Source: an uncultured Eubacteriales bacterium
GTDB lineage: Bacteria; Bacillota; Clostridia; Christensenellales; CAG-917
Assembly (NCBI GenBank): GCA_900544575.1
Contig: UQVO01000004.1
Span: 45,020 to 109,019, forward strand
Direction of reading: 5' to 3'
DNA: 64,000 bases
Part shown: one piece after another, positions 7,914-16,699 of the stretch
Numbering within the stretch: position 1 is the stretch's first letter
Layout of the letters: each line of letters opens with the position of its first letter
The notes under the pieces: generated by a model
Told to the model about the DNA's origin: nothing
What the model saw: only the letters and a program-made list of their open reading frames with translations
The model's database searches: none
Made by a program: the position numbers and the translations under genes

Positions 7914-10307
7914 TTATTTGCCTGTTCCGAAGATTTCTCCCGCATAGCGCGCGCTTGCCGCGGCGTCGCGGCAATATTTGTCCGCGCCTATCTTTTCGGC
8001 ATATTCCGCAGTCAGCACCGCGCCGCCGACCATAACTTTGCAGGACGGACAGCGGCGTTTGACTTCCCCGACCGTGATGCGCATATTGTCCACGGTTGTG
8101 GTCATCAGCGCACTGAGTCCGCAGAGTTTCACGGCATATTTTTCGCAAGCCGCCGCGACCTCTTCCGGCGGCACGTTCTTGCCGAGATCTATGACGCGGT
8201 AGCCGTAGTTTTCCAGCACCGTTTTTACGATGTTTTTGCCTATGTCGTGCACGTCGCCCTTCACGGTCGCGAGCACGATTACGCCTTTCTCGGCGCTGCT
8301 CGCGTCGGCAAGAGTGCTGCGCACTTCGTCGAAGCACAGTTTGGCCGTTTCCGCAGAGGAAATGAGCTGCGGAAGGAATATCCTGCCCGCGGCGTAATCT
8401 TCCCCGACGCGGTTGAGCGCGGGAATGAGCCAGCCGTCTATCACCGCAAGTCCGTCGTGCTCGCGCAGAAGGCCTCGGGTTATGTCGCGCGCCCTGTCCA
8501 ATCCTTTGGAAATGCAATAGAACAAGTCGCCGTCCTTCGCCGCCTCGCCCTCGTTTTCAGCCGCGTTTCCGCGCGCAGACACAGCCGCGGAAGACGTCTG
8601 CGTATCCTTCCATCCCGCGTATTTTTCCGCATAGCGGGCGCAGGCGACGTCCTCGCCGCCCAACACCCTGAACGCGTCCACCGCCTGCATATTTTCCGCA
8701 ATGTTTGGGTTGAGGATGGGAAGGTCCAGCCCCGCATACATCGCCATAGTCAGGAACGCGGTGTTGACGAGTTTTCTGGCAGGCAGTCCGAAAGACACGT
8801 TGGACACTCCGAGCACGGTTTTTACGCCGAACTCCTTCTTGACTTCGGAAAGCGCTTGCAGGGTGAGCATAGCCTGCTCCTGCTGCGCGCCGACGGTGAG
8901 GGTCAGGCAGTCTATAAACACGTCCTGTTCGGGAATGCCGTACCTCTTTGCGGCGGCGACAATCCTGCGCGCAAGCGCGACGCGCTCTTCCGCGGTTTGC
9001 GGCACTCCCTTGTCGCTCACGGTCAGCCCGACGACAGCCGCGCCGTACTTTTTGACTATCGGCAAAAGGGCGTCGAGCGACGCGTCCTCCGCATTCACGG
9101 AATTGACGATTGCCTTGCCCGTATACGCGCGCAAAGCGCGCTCCACCGCGTCCGCCTTGCCGCAGTCTATCTGCAAAGGCGCATCTGTAAGCGAAGAAAC
9201 AAATCCGACCAGCCGCGGCAGCATCTCCGCCTCGTCTATGCCCGGCAGTCCGCAGTTGACGTCGAGTATCTCCGCGCCCGCCTCCACCTGTTCCAGAGCC
9301 TGCGACGCTATATAGTCGAAATTGCCGCCGAGCAGCGCCTCCTTCATAGCCTTTTTCCCCGTGGGATTTATGCGTTCGCCGATTACCCTTACCCCGTCTA
9401 TGAAAACCGCTTTCGTAGCGGAACAGACGGCTGAAACATAAGGAATGACACGTTTAACGGGCTTTTTGTGCGATATGCTCCGTTTTATCGCCGCTATGTG
9501 CGCCGGCGTCGTGCCGCAGCATCCGCCGAGCACGTTCACCCCCGCGGCGACATATTCGCCGTAAAGGTCGGCGAACTCTTCCGCACCTACGGGATAGTTC
9601 ATCTCGCTGTCGGGCAGACCCGCATTCGCCTTCACGAACACGGGCACGCGGCTCACCGCCATAAGGCGTTTTATGAGCGGGAAAATTTTGTCGGGGCCGA
9701 GCGAACAGTTGATGCCGAGAAAGTCCGCATATGCGGAAGCGGTGATGCCGAAACACTCCACGCTGCATCCCGTAAACGTCCTGCCGTCCTCGTCGAAAGT
9801 CATCGAGCACAACACGGGCAGCGAGCTGTTTTCGCGCGCGGCGAGCGCCGCCGCTTTCAGCTCCGTGAGGTCGGACATAGTTTCAATCAGTATGACGTCC
9901 GCGCCCTCTCCCGCGACAATCTGCTCCTTGAAAATGTCGTACGCCTCGTCGAAGGACAGGTCTCCGAGCGGCTCCGTAAGCGCGCCGGTGGAGCCTATGT
10001 CGAGCGCGACGTACTTGTCGTCGCCCGCCGCTCTCCGCGCGAGTTTCACGCCTGCCGCCGTCAGCGCCGCGGCTTCGCCGCCTTCGGGATGTTTGCGGCG
10101 GTTTGCGCCGAAAGTGTTTGCGGAAATGACGTCCGCGCCGCTCTCCGCATAAGCGCGGTGCACTTCGAGCACCGTGTCGGGAGCGTCGAGATTGAGGTTT
10201 TCGGGCGGGACTCCCCCCGGAAGACCGCGCTTTTGAAGTTCCGTGCCGAAACCGCCGTCGAGAAGCACGAAACCCTCTTTTGCAAAATCAAGAAAATCTT
10301 TTCTCAT
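7914..10307 (-). CDS. metH: Cobalamin-dependent methionine synthase lacking the reactivation domain
   Basis: 797 aa from the ATG at 10305-10307. Upstream in-frame codons belong to antisense coding of the next gene, and the true start overlaps that gene's stop as ATGA. Domain order: homocysteine S-methyltransferase (1-275; Zn ligands C201, C263, C264 in GGCCGTT), pterin-binding TIM barrel (about 305-560; GERINPTGKK), B12 cap helices (about 590-665) and the B12 Rossmann domain with DVHDIG (H686 is the cobalt ligand). The SAM-binding reactivation domain found at the C-terminus of E. coli MetH is absent; it is supplied by the stand-alone gene upstream. Transfers methyl from methyl-THF to homocysteine. 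Confidence 0.95.
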   Translation of the reverse strand: MRKDFLDFAKEGFVLLDGGFGTELQKRGLPGGVPPENLNLDAPDTVLEVHRAYAESGADVISANTFGANRRKHPEGGEAAALTAAGVKLARRAAGDDKYVALDIGSTGALTEPLGDLSFDEAYDIFKEQIVAGEGADVILIETMSDLTELKAAALAARENSSLPVLCSMTFDEDGRTFTGCSVECFGITASAYADFLGINCSLGPDKIFPLIKRLMAVSRVPVFVKANAGLPDSEMNYPVGAEEFADLYGEYVAAGVNVLGGCCGTTPAHIAAIKRSISHKKPVKRVIPYVSAVCSATKAVFIDGVRVIGERINPTGKKAMKEALLGGNFDYIASQALEQVEAGAEILDVNCGLPGIDEAEMLPRLVGFVSSLTDAPLQIDCGKADAVERALRAYTGKAIVNSVNAEDASLDALLPIVKKYGAAVVGLTVSDKGVPQTAEERVALARRIVAAAKRYGIPEQDVFIDCLTLTVGAQQEQAMLTLQALSEVKKEFGVKTVLGVSNVSFGLPARKLVNTAFLTMAMYAGLDLPILNPNIAENMQAVDAFRVLGGEDVACARYAEKYAGWKDTQTSSAAVSARGNAAENEGEAAKDGDLFYCISKGLDRARDITRGLLREHDGLAVIDGWLIPALNRVGEDYAAGRIFLPQLISSAETAKLCFDEVRSTLADASSAEKGVIVLATVKGDVHDIGKNIVKTVLENYGYRVIDLGKNVPPEEVAAACEKYAVKLCGLSALMTTTVDNMRITVGEVKRRCPSCKVMVGGAVLTAEYAEKIGADKYCRDAAASARYAGEIFGTGK

Positions 10308-10885
10308 AGTCCGTTCTCCGCTTCCGCCCTGACGCCTATGACGGCGGTGACCGTCTTCTGCGGGGTCATAAGAAAGTCCGCGCCGAGATATACTCCCAGC
10401 CTTTTGTTCATATCGAGAAGCCGCACGAAATCCGTCTGCTGTTCGAGGGGAAAGTCGGCATACCCGCAGGAAAACCTGCGCGTTATCCTCCCCTGCTCCC
10501 TCTCCGCTATCTCCGCAGTCAGGTCGTCGAGATAACTTTCTATCGCCGACACGGCGGCGGCGTCCGCCATTACGCCCACGGCGGGTTCCTCCCGCATAAG
10601 TCTTGCCGCCGTTCTGTCGAAATTCAGCCCCAGCGTCGCCGCAACGAGATAAACGGCGTCGCATCCGACAAGATGCCGCCTGACGGCATTGCCTCTGAAA
10701 ACGACGTTCGTGCCTTCGACACTCATAGTTTTGCAATCAAAACCGTACTTTTTAACTACGCTTTTTGGCGAAATCGCCGAAAGGCATATCTCTTCCGCAC
10801 GCGCAAGATTACGCTCGTCCGCCTCCGAAAGCTCCTGACCGCGGAAGCCGAGATACCTGAGCGTTTCGGCACGGTCGATTTTCAT
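10304..10885 (-). CDS. Stand-alone MetH reactivation-domain-like protein
   Basis: 193 aa, resembling the AdoMet-binding 'vitamin B12 dependent methionine synthase activation' domain found as a separate protein in clostridial genomes. Visible elements are EILRYLGFRGQ-like TLRYLGFRGQ near residue 8, the long helix with DAVYLVAATLG, and a late RFSCGYADFPLEQQ segment that matches the RxSxGYxxxP AdoMet-binding motif of the family. It overlaps metF upstream (ATGA) and metH downstream (ATGA), an arrangement that fits a three-gene translationally coupled methyl-transfer operon in which this protein reductively remethylates inactive cob(II)alamin MetH. Confidence 0.85.
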   Translation of the reverse strand: MKIDRAETLRYLGFRGQELSEADERNLARAEEICLSAISPKSVVKKYGFDCKTMSVEGTNVVFRGNAVRRHLVGCDAVYLVAATLGLNFDRTAARLMREEPAVGVMADAAAVSAIESYLDDLTAEIAEREQGRITRRFSCGYADFPLEQQTDFVRLLDMNKRLGVYLGADFLMTPQKTVTAVIGVRAEAENGL

Positions 10886-11763
10886 TCCTTCTCCTCCGCA
10901 TTCAGCTTGTCGAGTATGGGACGCACGTTTTCGGAGATGCGGCGCGCGACGTAAGAGTTGTTCATTATGTAAAGATGCACGCCGTCCACACCGCCGCTGA
11001 GCAGGTCTATAATCTGGTCCGTCGCATAAGCTATGCCCGCCTCCCTCAGCGACACGGGGTCGTCCGCAAAACGCGAATACATACGCGATATCTTGGAGGG
11101 TATCTTCGCCCCCGTCATTTTGACTATGCCGCCGAACTGCGACGCCTTGACGAGAGGCATAACTCCCGCCTGCACGGGGATTTCTATCCCCGCAAGCCTT
11201 ATCATATCCAGAAAGCGGAAGTAGTCGTCATTGTCGAAAAACAGCTGCGAATTGAGGTGCGTCATTCCGAGGTCCACCTTTTCTTTCAGGTGGCGTATGT
11301 CGGAGACCATACTCTCGCTTTCGGGGTGTCCTTCGGGATAGCACGCGCCGGCGATGTCGAAATCGTAGCCGTTTGCGCGTATGAACGAAACAAGCTCCGA
11401 CGCATAACGGAAATCCGTGCTCTCCGCGCCTTCCACGCGGTCGCCGCGAAGCGCGAGCACGTTTTCGACCCCCGCTTCTTTGAGCTCGGCAAGCGCAGCC
11501 AGCACCTCTTCCTTGCGGGAATTGATGCAGGTCAGATGCGCAAGCGGTTCGACGCCCGTATCGCGCACCATACGCGCAAGCTGCGCCGTATGCGCATTGC
11601 GGCTGCCGCCCGCGCTGTAAGTGACGGAAATGTAGTCGGGCTTGACGTCCGCAAGCTCGGCGAGCGTAGCGGAAATGCCCTCTATGCCGCTTCCCGCTTT
11701 GGGCGGAAATATCTCGAACGACCACACCGCTCTCTTTTTGCCGAACAATTCGCCTATCCTCAT
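10882..11763 (-). CDS. metF: 5,10-methylenetetrahydrofolate reductase
   Basis: 293 aa, single TIM-barrel flavoprotein of the bacterial MetF type. The family's opening SFEIFPPK is at residues 14-21 when translation begins at the ATG at 11761-11763, which has AGGAG 5 bases upstream; an extension to 11853 lacks an RBS and family similarity. Further motifs are ISVTYSAGG, HLTCINSRKEE, LALRGD and the FFDNDDYFRF segment. It provides methyl-THF for MetH. First gene of the operon, with a stop/start ATGA overlap into the reactivation protein. Confidence 0.93.
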   Translation of the reverse strand: MRIGELFGKKRAVWSFEIFPPKAGSGIEGISATLAELADVKPDYISVTYSAGGSRNAHTAQLARMVRDTGVEPLAHLTCINSRKEEVLAALAELKEAGVENVLALRGDRVEGAESTDFRYASELVSFIRANGYDFDIAGACYPEGHPESESMVSDIRHLKEKVDLGMTHLNSQLFFDNDDYFRFLDMIRLAGIEIPVQAGVMPLVKASQFGGIVKMTGAKIPSKISRMYSRFADDPVSLREAGIAYATDQIIDLLSGGVDGVHLYIMNNSYVARRISENVRPILDKLNAEEKE

Positions 11764-11794
11764 AGCTCCTCCGTGCGGAACGCTCCGCAACACA

Positions 11795-11823
11795 ATGATA
11801 ACACAAAACCCGCACGACGTAAA
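11795..11823 (-). promoter_or_regulatory. Predicted promoter of the metF-metH operon
   Basis: Minus strand TTTACG (11818-11823), 17-bp spacer, TATCAT (11795-11800). No S-box or other methionine riboswitch fits in the short leader. Confidence 0.55.
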
Positions 11824-11874
11824 CAAACATCTTCTCCGCGCGTCATTCTTCACGCGCCGTGCGGCAACAAAAAA

Positions 11875-11900
11875 CCGCCCCTGCCGTCGGGCAGGGGCGG
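11875..11900 (-). terminator. Terminator after lipoprotein 1
   Basis: CCGCCCCTGCC (11875-11885) pairs perfectly with GGCAGGGGCGG (11890-11900) around a 4-base loop, with TTTTTTG on the minus strand. Lies 24 bp past the lipoprotein stop. Confidence 0.9.
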
Positions 11901-11923
11901 AACGTTGCTGACGAAAAGTCGTT

Positions 11924-14254
11924 TTACGCCACTTTGAGTGTTATCTCGAACAGACCGCTCAAAGGATATGCGACTTTGTTGTGATAATAGTTGGTTGTGT
12001 CGTGACCGATTTCATCGGACTTCGCTATCATATTTTTTAATGTTTCGTTTGCAACGGTGACATACGCGGTGACTTCGGTGCCGGGCGCATTGCTGTCGGC
12101 GTCGACCCACACGAGTCGCAGGTCATTCGCGGACAGAGTTGCGGTGGTGCCGTCGATGTAAGTCACGGTGTATTTGCCTTCAAGCACGAAACCGTTCGCA
12201 TAATAAGCGTTTGCGTCATAGCTGACCGCTGCGCCTTCACCCGCTGCGATACCACAGGCAAGTTTCTCGCCTGCATAGCTGCCCGCCGCGGGAGTGCTGA
12301 CCGCACCGTAAACTCTGGTGGGTATCTGAACCGCGATGTCGAACGCCTCTATGCCGCCGAGAAGTGCGAATGTAACCTGATCGTTCCCTGCGTCCTGAAC
12401 GCCGCCGACCAGGTTGGCGAGGAATTCATCGGGAATGCTGAGCTTGCCATCGGACACAAAGTTTTCGAACACTGCGTCGATGATGCCCTGAACATTGAGA
12501 CGGATGCCGGTCATGGCGCCGCTGTCATCGGTGAGCATCTGGAAGTTGGACGTCGCCATATTGAGCACCGCGGTGACATAATCCATTATGCCGGGCATAG
12601 GATTGCCGCAAATATTGCAATTGCCGTCGTTATCCGTATCTTCGTGCTTGAAGACTCCGCACGGGTCGGCAGCGCCCGTCGCAAACGTTTCGGGAGAGCC
12701 GTTCCAGCCTTCTTCCATCATAACGATGATGTAGTCCACAAGCGCTTCGAAGTCGTACACGCCACCGAGTTCGATGACGCCGTCTTCGCCTGCAAGCACG
12801 TTGTTCGCCGTGGAGTAAACATTGGCAGTGATGACCGCATAGCCGTCAGCGCCGTTGAGATAGAACGTGAGAATGTTGCCCACGACTTCGCCCGTTGCAT
12901 TAACTTCGTTCACGGTGATGTTGAGATAACCGACTTTGTCGAGTATGCCGACCATCGTGGAAGCGAAGTTATCGTCAAAGTATTTATCGACAGCCGCACG
13001 ATAAGCCTCGTAAGCTTCAAGCGCGGCTTTATATTCCGCCATAGCTTCCTTATATGCCGCCAAATCTTCTGCCGTGGCATCATCACCGGGAGCAGTGGGT
13101 TCAACGGGTTTATCGACGGCAGTCTGGCTGCGTTCCGCCTCTGCGACCAGGTGCAGCATATCAGCTGCCGCAAAGAGGTCGAGGTTCATATCGACGGACA
13201 CCTCATAATTTTTCTCATCGCCGCCGACGGTTATAGAATTGTCACCATCAGTCACTTCGGTGTAGCCGGCAAGGGTTGCATCGAGATTGAGGTTGAGCAC
13301 GTTGATTGCGTTTGTTGCATCCCTGACATCGCTGCTGATTGCCACAATGTCGGTGAAAGGATTCGTGGCATCGTCCGCAACTCTGGTGTCGAACATAAAG
13401 GCGAGTTTCACATCGATGGTGTCAACCGCCTCGGCAAAATAAGCGAGTAAACCGGCAAGATCTTTGATTTGCTGCCCCTCGAAGATATCGCCGGCATACT
13501 TGGCAACATAACCGTCGATGGTACCCGATTTGAGCCCCGCGAGAGCCTCGATGGTCTGTGCGAGAGAAGCATTGTTCGGAAGACCTGCAACCGCCTCGCT
13601 GTCAATAAAACCGGCAACGGTTTTAACCACTCCGGGAAGCTGTTCCAGAATATCGGCGATGTTAATGTGCAGAATATACGCCCCGTCTCCGTTTATACTC
13701 TCTTCGGCATAATCAAACAAATCGAATCCTAAAAAGCTACTAAGCAAAGTCGGAAGCGAACCAATAACATCAGGGCTCAATGAAATTTCGCGGCCAAAAA
13801 TCGTAAATGCCGGATAGCCGTCCTTCATTGTAATCCCGTCGACGTTTGCCGTGACAAGAGTAAGAACGTCGTTGATAATCTGACCGAGAGGCGCAGCGTT
13901 TATCTTGACATAGTTGTCATTCCCCGCTGCGGCATAGATGAAGTAGTCATCTCCGATTTTCTCATAAGCGAGCCCGAACAGAGTGCCGGAATTTGCGCCC
14001 TCGGAATCGGTCTGCTCCACTTCGAGAGCGAATGCGAACTCACCGTCGTTAGCCTTGTTTGCAGCATCGAGCTTGGTGACGACAGTCGAAAAGACATCGT
14101 CTATGCTGGCATCAACAAAAACATCTTCGGTGTTGTTATTGTTGTTGTTATTATTGTTGTTATCGTCGTCCTTGTCGCACGCGACGAGCAGCATACCGCA
14201 GGTCAGGCACAAAACAAGAGCGGCTATAACGAACAAGAAAGCCTTTTTCTTCAT
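11924..14254 (-). CDS. Large lipoprotein, family member 1
   Basis: 776 aa, function unknown. A lipoprotein signal peptide (MKKKAFLF..) ends in LLVAC, so Cys26 should be lipidated and the protein anchored outside the membrane. Directly after it comes DKDDD and a run of ten asparagines. The body alternates beta-rich stretches with amphipathic segments; FAFALEVE..FGLAYEKIGDDYF near 75-95 is closely matched in lipoprotein 2 (YALALEIK..FGLAFEKIGDEYV), so the two are paralogues. A charged helical EAYEAYRAAV region lies near 400. Near 550 there is an HxDxDxDGxCxxCG motif, a small Cys/Asp element seen in clostridial surface proteins. ATG at 14252-14254 with AGGAG upstream. A conserved candidate operator lies 111-126 bp upstream. 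Confidence 0.85.
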   Translation of the reverse strand: MKKKAFLFVIAALVLCLTCGMLLVACDKDDDNNNNNNNNNNTEDVFVDASIDDVFSTVVTKLDAANKANDGEFAFALEVEQTDSEGANSGTLFGLAYEKIGDDYFIYAAAGNDNYVKINAAPLGQIINDVLTLVTANVDGITMKDGYPAFTIFGREISLSPDVIGSLPTLLSSFLGFDLFDYAEESINGDGAYILHINIADILEQLPGVVKTVAGFIDSEAVAGLPNNASLAQTIEALAGLKSGTIDGYVAKYAGDIFEGQQIKDLAGLLAYFAEAVDTIDVKLAFMFDTRVADDATNPFTDIVAISSDVRDATNAINVLNLNLDATLAGYTEVTDGDNSITVGGDEKNYEVSVDMNLDLFAAADMLHLVAEAERSQTAVDKPVEPTAPGDDATAEDLAAYKEAMAEYKAALEAYEAYRAAVDKYFDDNFASTMVGILDKVGYLNITVNEVNATGEVVGNILTFYLNGADGYAVITANVYSTANNVLAGEDGVIELGGVYDFEALVDYIIVMMEEGWNGSPETFATGAADPCGVFKHEDTDNDGNCNICGNPMPGIMDYVTAVLNMATSNFQMLTDDSGAMTGIRLNVQGIIDAVFENFVSDGKLSIPDEFLANLVGGVQDAGNDQVTFALLGGIEAFDIAVQIPTRVYGAVSTPAAGSYAGEKLACGIAAGEGAAVSYDANAYYANGFVLEGKYTVTYIDGTTATLSANDLRLVWVDADSNAPGTEVTAYVTVANETLKNMIAKSDEIGHDTTNYYHNKVAYPLSGLFEITLKVA
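14131..14162 (-). repeat. Asn-codon microsatellite (ten AAT/AAC codons)
   Basis: An imperfect GTT/ATT trinucleotide run on the + strand encodes Asn x10 just after the lipidated cysteine of lipoprotein 1. A tract like this is prone to in-frame length change. Confidence 0.85.
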
Positions 14255-14364
14255 AATTTGCTCCTTATAATAAACTCAGCCCATAAAAAGCCTAGTTTTA
14301 ACCTACACAACAACTGCCGCCGCGGCGCACAAAATGAGATTTCTCAACAAAAATTTATCTTATA

Positions 14365-14380
14365 TTAAATTAACCTTAAA
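14365..14380 (-). promoter_or_regulatory. Candidate response-regulator site upstream of lipoprotein 1
   Basis: TTAAATTAACCTTAAA on the + strand: two TTAAA boxes exactly 11 bp apart, matching TTAAATT-N-A-NN-TTAAA. The same 16-mer pattern occurs upstream of lipoprotein 2 and the OmpR-family regulator. Confidence 0.5.
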
Positions 14381-14400
14381 TTCCGTACTAAAACATTCAA

Positions 14401-14600
14401 AAGGGGCGCGCATACGACGCAAGAGCGTGTGCGCGGTGTGCGTGTATAAGCGGCGTGCGTGTGTGCTGTGCGCATACGCACGAACGCAGGAGCGCGCATT
14501 TCGTGCGCGTATGGGGTGCGTGCACACGAGCGCGCGACCACGGTCAAACGCAGGGCCGCCCGCAAGGGCGCAATTTTACACGGCTCTGCCCTTCCGTCGG
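14401..14600. other. Intergenic stretch rich in alternating CG/TG steps, no gene
   Basis: Between lipoprotein 1 and rubrerythrin, about 170 bp are dominated by GCGCGCAT, GTGTGCG and CGCATACG type runs. They give spurious open frames on both strands with biased Arg/Ala/Cys composition and no RBS. The alternating purine-pyrimidine character could favour Z-DNA; no gene, RNA or clear promoter is visible. Confidence 0.5.
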
Positions 14601-14661
14601 ATGTCCACTAAACGTATAAAAACGGCGCTTTCGGGCAACCTTAAATAAACCGGAGGTGAAT

Positions 14662-15249
14662 ATGAAACTCAAAGACAGCAAAACTTATGCCAATCTCGCA
14701 AAATCCTATGCGGGCGAATGCCAGGCGCGCACCCGTTACGAATTCATCGAATACGGCGCGCGTATGAACGGCTACAAATACCTCGCCGAGCTCGTCGACA
14801 AAGTCGTGTACAACGAATTCAATCACGCAAGGATGTTCTACACTTTCATCCAGCAATCCGAAGAAAAACAGATTGAAAACATCGACATCGCAAGCGGCTA
14901 TCCCTTCAAAGAAAAATGGGACCTGCTCGAAAACCTGCGTCTTGCGTCGGAGGACGAGCGCAACGAAGCCACCCTCATCTATCCCGAATACGCAAAGACC
15001 GCGCGGGAAGAAGGTTTCCCCGAAATCGCGAAACTTTACGAAGACATCATTCAGGTGGAAACCTGCCATCAGAAACTGTTTGCGCAGCTCTATGACCAGA
15101 TGAAAAACGGCACTATGTACAAAAAGAAAGAAAAGGTCAAATGGAAGTGCGCTGACTGCGGTTACGAAGCCACCGCGAAAGAAGCGTGGCAGGAGTGCCC
15201 TCTCTGCAAGGCCAAGCAAGGCGCGGTTATGATACAGATAGAAGACTGA
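14662..15249 (+). CDS. Rubrerythrin
   Basis: 195 aa. An N-terminal ferritin-like four-helix domain (1-145) carries the diiron ligand motifs AGECQARTRYEF, EFNHARMF and ...QVETCHQKLF. The C-terminal rubredoxin-like domain has CADCGY (about 163-168) and CPLC (about 178-181) as the FeS4 site. Rubrerythrins reduce hydrogen peroxide in anaerobes, fed by NAD(P)H rubredoxin reductases. I chose the ATG at 14662-14664 with GGAGGTG at 14652-14658; a GTG two codons earlier lies inside that RBS. Monocistronic, flanked by lipoprotein-family material on both sides. Confidence 0.95.
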   Translation: MKLKDSKTYANLAKSYAGECQARTRYEFIEYGARMNGYKYLAELVDKVVYNEFNHARMFYTFIQQSEEKQIENIDIASGYPFKEKWDLLENLRLASEDERNEATLIYPEYAKTAREEGFPEIAKLYEDIIQVETCHQKLFAQLYDQMKNGTMYKKKEKVKWKCADCGYEATAKEAWQECPLCKAKQGAVMIQIED

Positions 15250-15294
15250 CTGCCCTGCCGAAAACCGAAAACTTTTCCTGCTTAAAACATAACC

Positions 15295-15331
15295 GTATCC
15301 CCGCGCTGAACACAATTTTGCGCGGGGATAC
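15295..15331 (+). terminator. Long hairpin downstream of rubrerythrin
   Basis: A perfect 12-bp stem (15295-15306 with 15320-15331) around a 13-base loop starts 45 bp after the rubrerythrin stop. The following T-tract is weak (CGCTTTCTG), so termination efficiency is uncertain. Confidence 0.6.
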
Positions 15332-15351
15332 CGCTTTCTGCCGATAATTGA

Positions 15352-15543
15352 CGTCGCCGACCGCAAACTTGCTTTTGCAGCCACAACAACCGACGTTCGT
15401 CAGGGGAACAAGTCTTACAGTCACAAATACACTACTGCAAATTGCACAAGAACGGAGCGGGAGAATTTTGCGTAACACTCGCCGTTGATTACAACGGGAT
15501 TAACATCGAAGTTGAAGTCGAAGTCACTATCGCCGAAGCGTGA
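15352..15543 (+). pseudogene. Orphan C-terminal domain fragment of the lipoprotein family
   Basis: An open stretch without a start codon or RBS translates to a tail ending EVEVEVTIAEA and a stop at 15541-15543. The ending matches the orphan at 19408-19773 (...QVTVAEA) and lipoprotein 3 (...YVTVAE). It is oriented opposite to the intact family members and directly abuts a terminator. Read as the surviving 3' end of a duplicated or inverted family gene. Confidence 0.55.
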
Positions 15544-15582
15544 TTAGTTCCCTCCCACCATACTGGGACAGCACTTACGAAA

Positions 15583-15608
15583 ACAGCCCCCTCGGTTTAG
15601 GGGGCTGT
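15583..15608. terminator. Bidirectional hairpin between two convergent family remnants
   Basis: ACAGCCCCCT (15583-15592) pairs with AGGGGGCTGT (15599-15608). It lies between the + strand orphan and the minus-strand chimera. A near-identical CAGCCCC hairpin is placed the same way at 19811-19843. Confidence 0.7.
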
Positions 15609-15635
15609 CGGTTTGTCATTCCGTTCGGAATGTGA

Positions 15636-16331
15636 TTACGCCTGTGCCGCATTCACCGTGTAGGTGGTGGTGAAGTTGTAGACTGCGTCACCGGTGGTCA
15701 GCGCAAACTCGACACGATAGGTGCCTGCCGCATTGAAGCCGCCGTTGGCGTCGAAGATGCTTGCGGTCACATCGCTCTCGCTGTCGCCGTCGATGGCGAT
15801 GACTTTGAGGCTGATGCTCACGGTTTCAACATCATAGAAGCTGTAAGTCCTGTCGGAGCTGTTGTAAACTCTCGCTTTTACAACATACGCACCGTCTTCC
15901 CAAACCATAACGACACTGGTTCTCACCGACGCGGTCTCGGGATTGTTATCGGTGTCTGCCAAAGCAGAGGTGTTGAGGTTCATACCGTTAGTGCCGCTCA
16001 GCGTGGTGCCGACGGTGACCGTGGAGTTGTTAACGTATGCAGGGCTGATGGTGAAGTTGCCCGTGGTGCTTATGTCGCCGACGGTGACTTTCCAGTCGAT
16101 GTACTGCATATTGGACGCGCCGTTAGTGACGGGGTTGGTTTCGTCGTCGATGAGGAGGTTGAGGGACATCACCTTTATGCCCGTGCGCGTGACGACGGGA
16201 AGAATGTGCTGTCCGTCCATAGACTCCGCCCTCTCGCGATTCACGCCGAAAGAGCGGGGAATAGAAGGTCCGGTTATGTCCGCGTCGAGCACCGCGACTT
16301 TCTTGCCGCTGCGCGCCGCACCGACCGCAAT
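15636..16331 (-). pseudogene. Chimera: Mrp/ApbC ATPase fragment joined in frame to a lipoprotein-family C-terminal domain
   Basis: The frame opens after a stop at about 16332-16334. Its first 65 or so residues are unmistakably from the middle of a Mrp/NBP35-type iron-sulfur carrier (ARSGKKVAVLDADITGPSIP, then MSLNLLIDDETNPV), but the Walker A P-loop upstream and the expected WRGP continuation are both missing. At about 16127 the frame continues directly into a beta-rich domain ending ...FTTTYTVNAAQA, like the ends of the lipoprotein family. No credible RBS or start precedes it; the first start-like codon is GTG at 16290-16292. It looks like a recombination scar rather than a functional gene, although the in-frame junction leaves expression possible. 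Confidence 0.7.
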
Positions 16332-16420
16332 CTACTATATTGCGGCAGAGTTTTTGCACGTTTGCCGCATAAGCACCCGGTCATCGTTTGTTTCGCCATA
16401 ATCAATACGCAATAAAAAGA

Positions 16421-16443
16421 GAACCCCGCAAAATACGGGGTTC
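16421..16443 (-). terminator. Terminator-like hairpin upstream of the chimera
   Basis: GAACCCCG (16421-16428) pairs with CGGGGTTC (16436-16443), with TCTTTTTATT on the minus strand. It lies about 260 bp past the stop of lipoprotein 2; no intact gene sits directly before it, so it may belong to a deleted gene. Confidence 0.6.
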
Positions 16444-16699
16444 CCGGGGAATGAACGTTCGCGGGAAGTAGTGCGGCGAACGGCGGCGCTCCGTATATAG
16501 GGCTTTGGAAGGAGCGCGCAAATTATGAGGGGTTCACGCTTAACGCGGATGACCTTCTGCATTGAGGACGACACCGTGTGCCGTCAAAGTCCGCAAATCT
16601 CGTCTTGACAAGCATACTCTCTCTCCTCCCCAACGCGCACGATTAAGTGTCGCGCGCGTCGGAGATTTGAAAAAAGAAGCGGACAAATCCAAGACTGGT

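Noticed and set aside
7549-8517. Arg-rich minus-strand frame overlapping the metH end and the spacer
   Set aside because: Different frame from metH, crosses the metH terminator, composition typical of an off-frame read of GC-rich DNA.
15636-16292. A functional Mrp/ApbC iron-sulfur carrier
   Set aside because: The P-loop and everything after DDETNPV are missing; only an internal fragment remains.
16335-16574. 79-codon minus-strand frame (MSSSMQKVIRVKREP...)
   Set aside because: It runs through a strong terminator hairpin (16421-16443), has no RBS and no similarity to anything I recognise.
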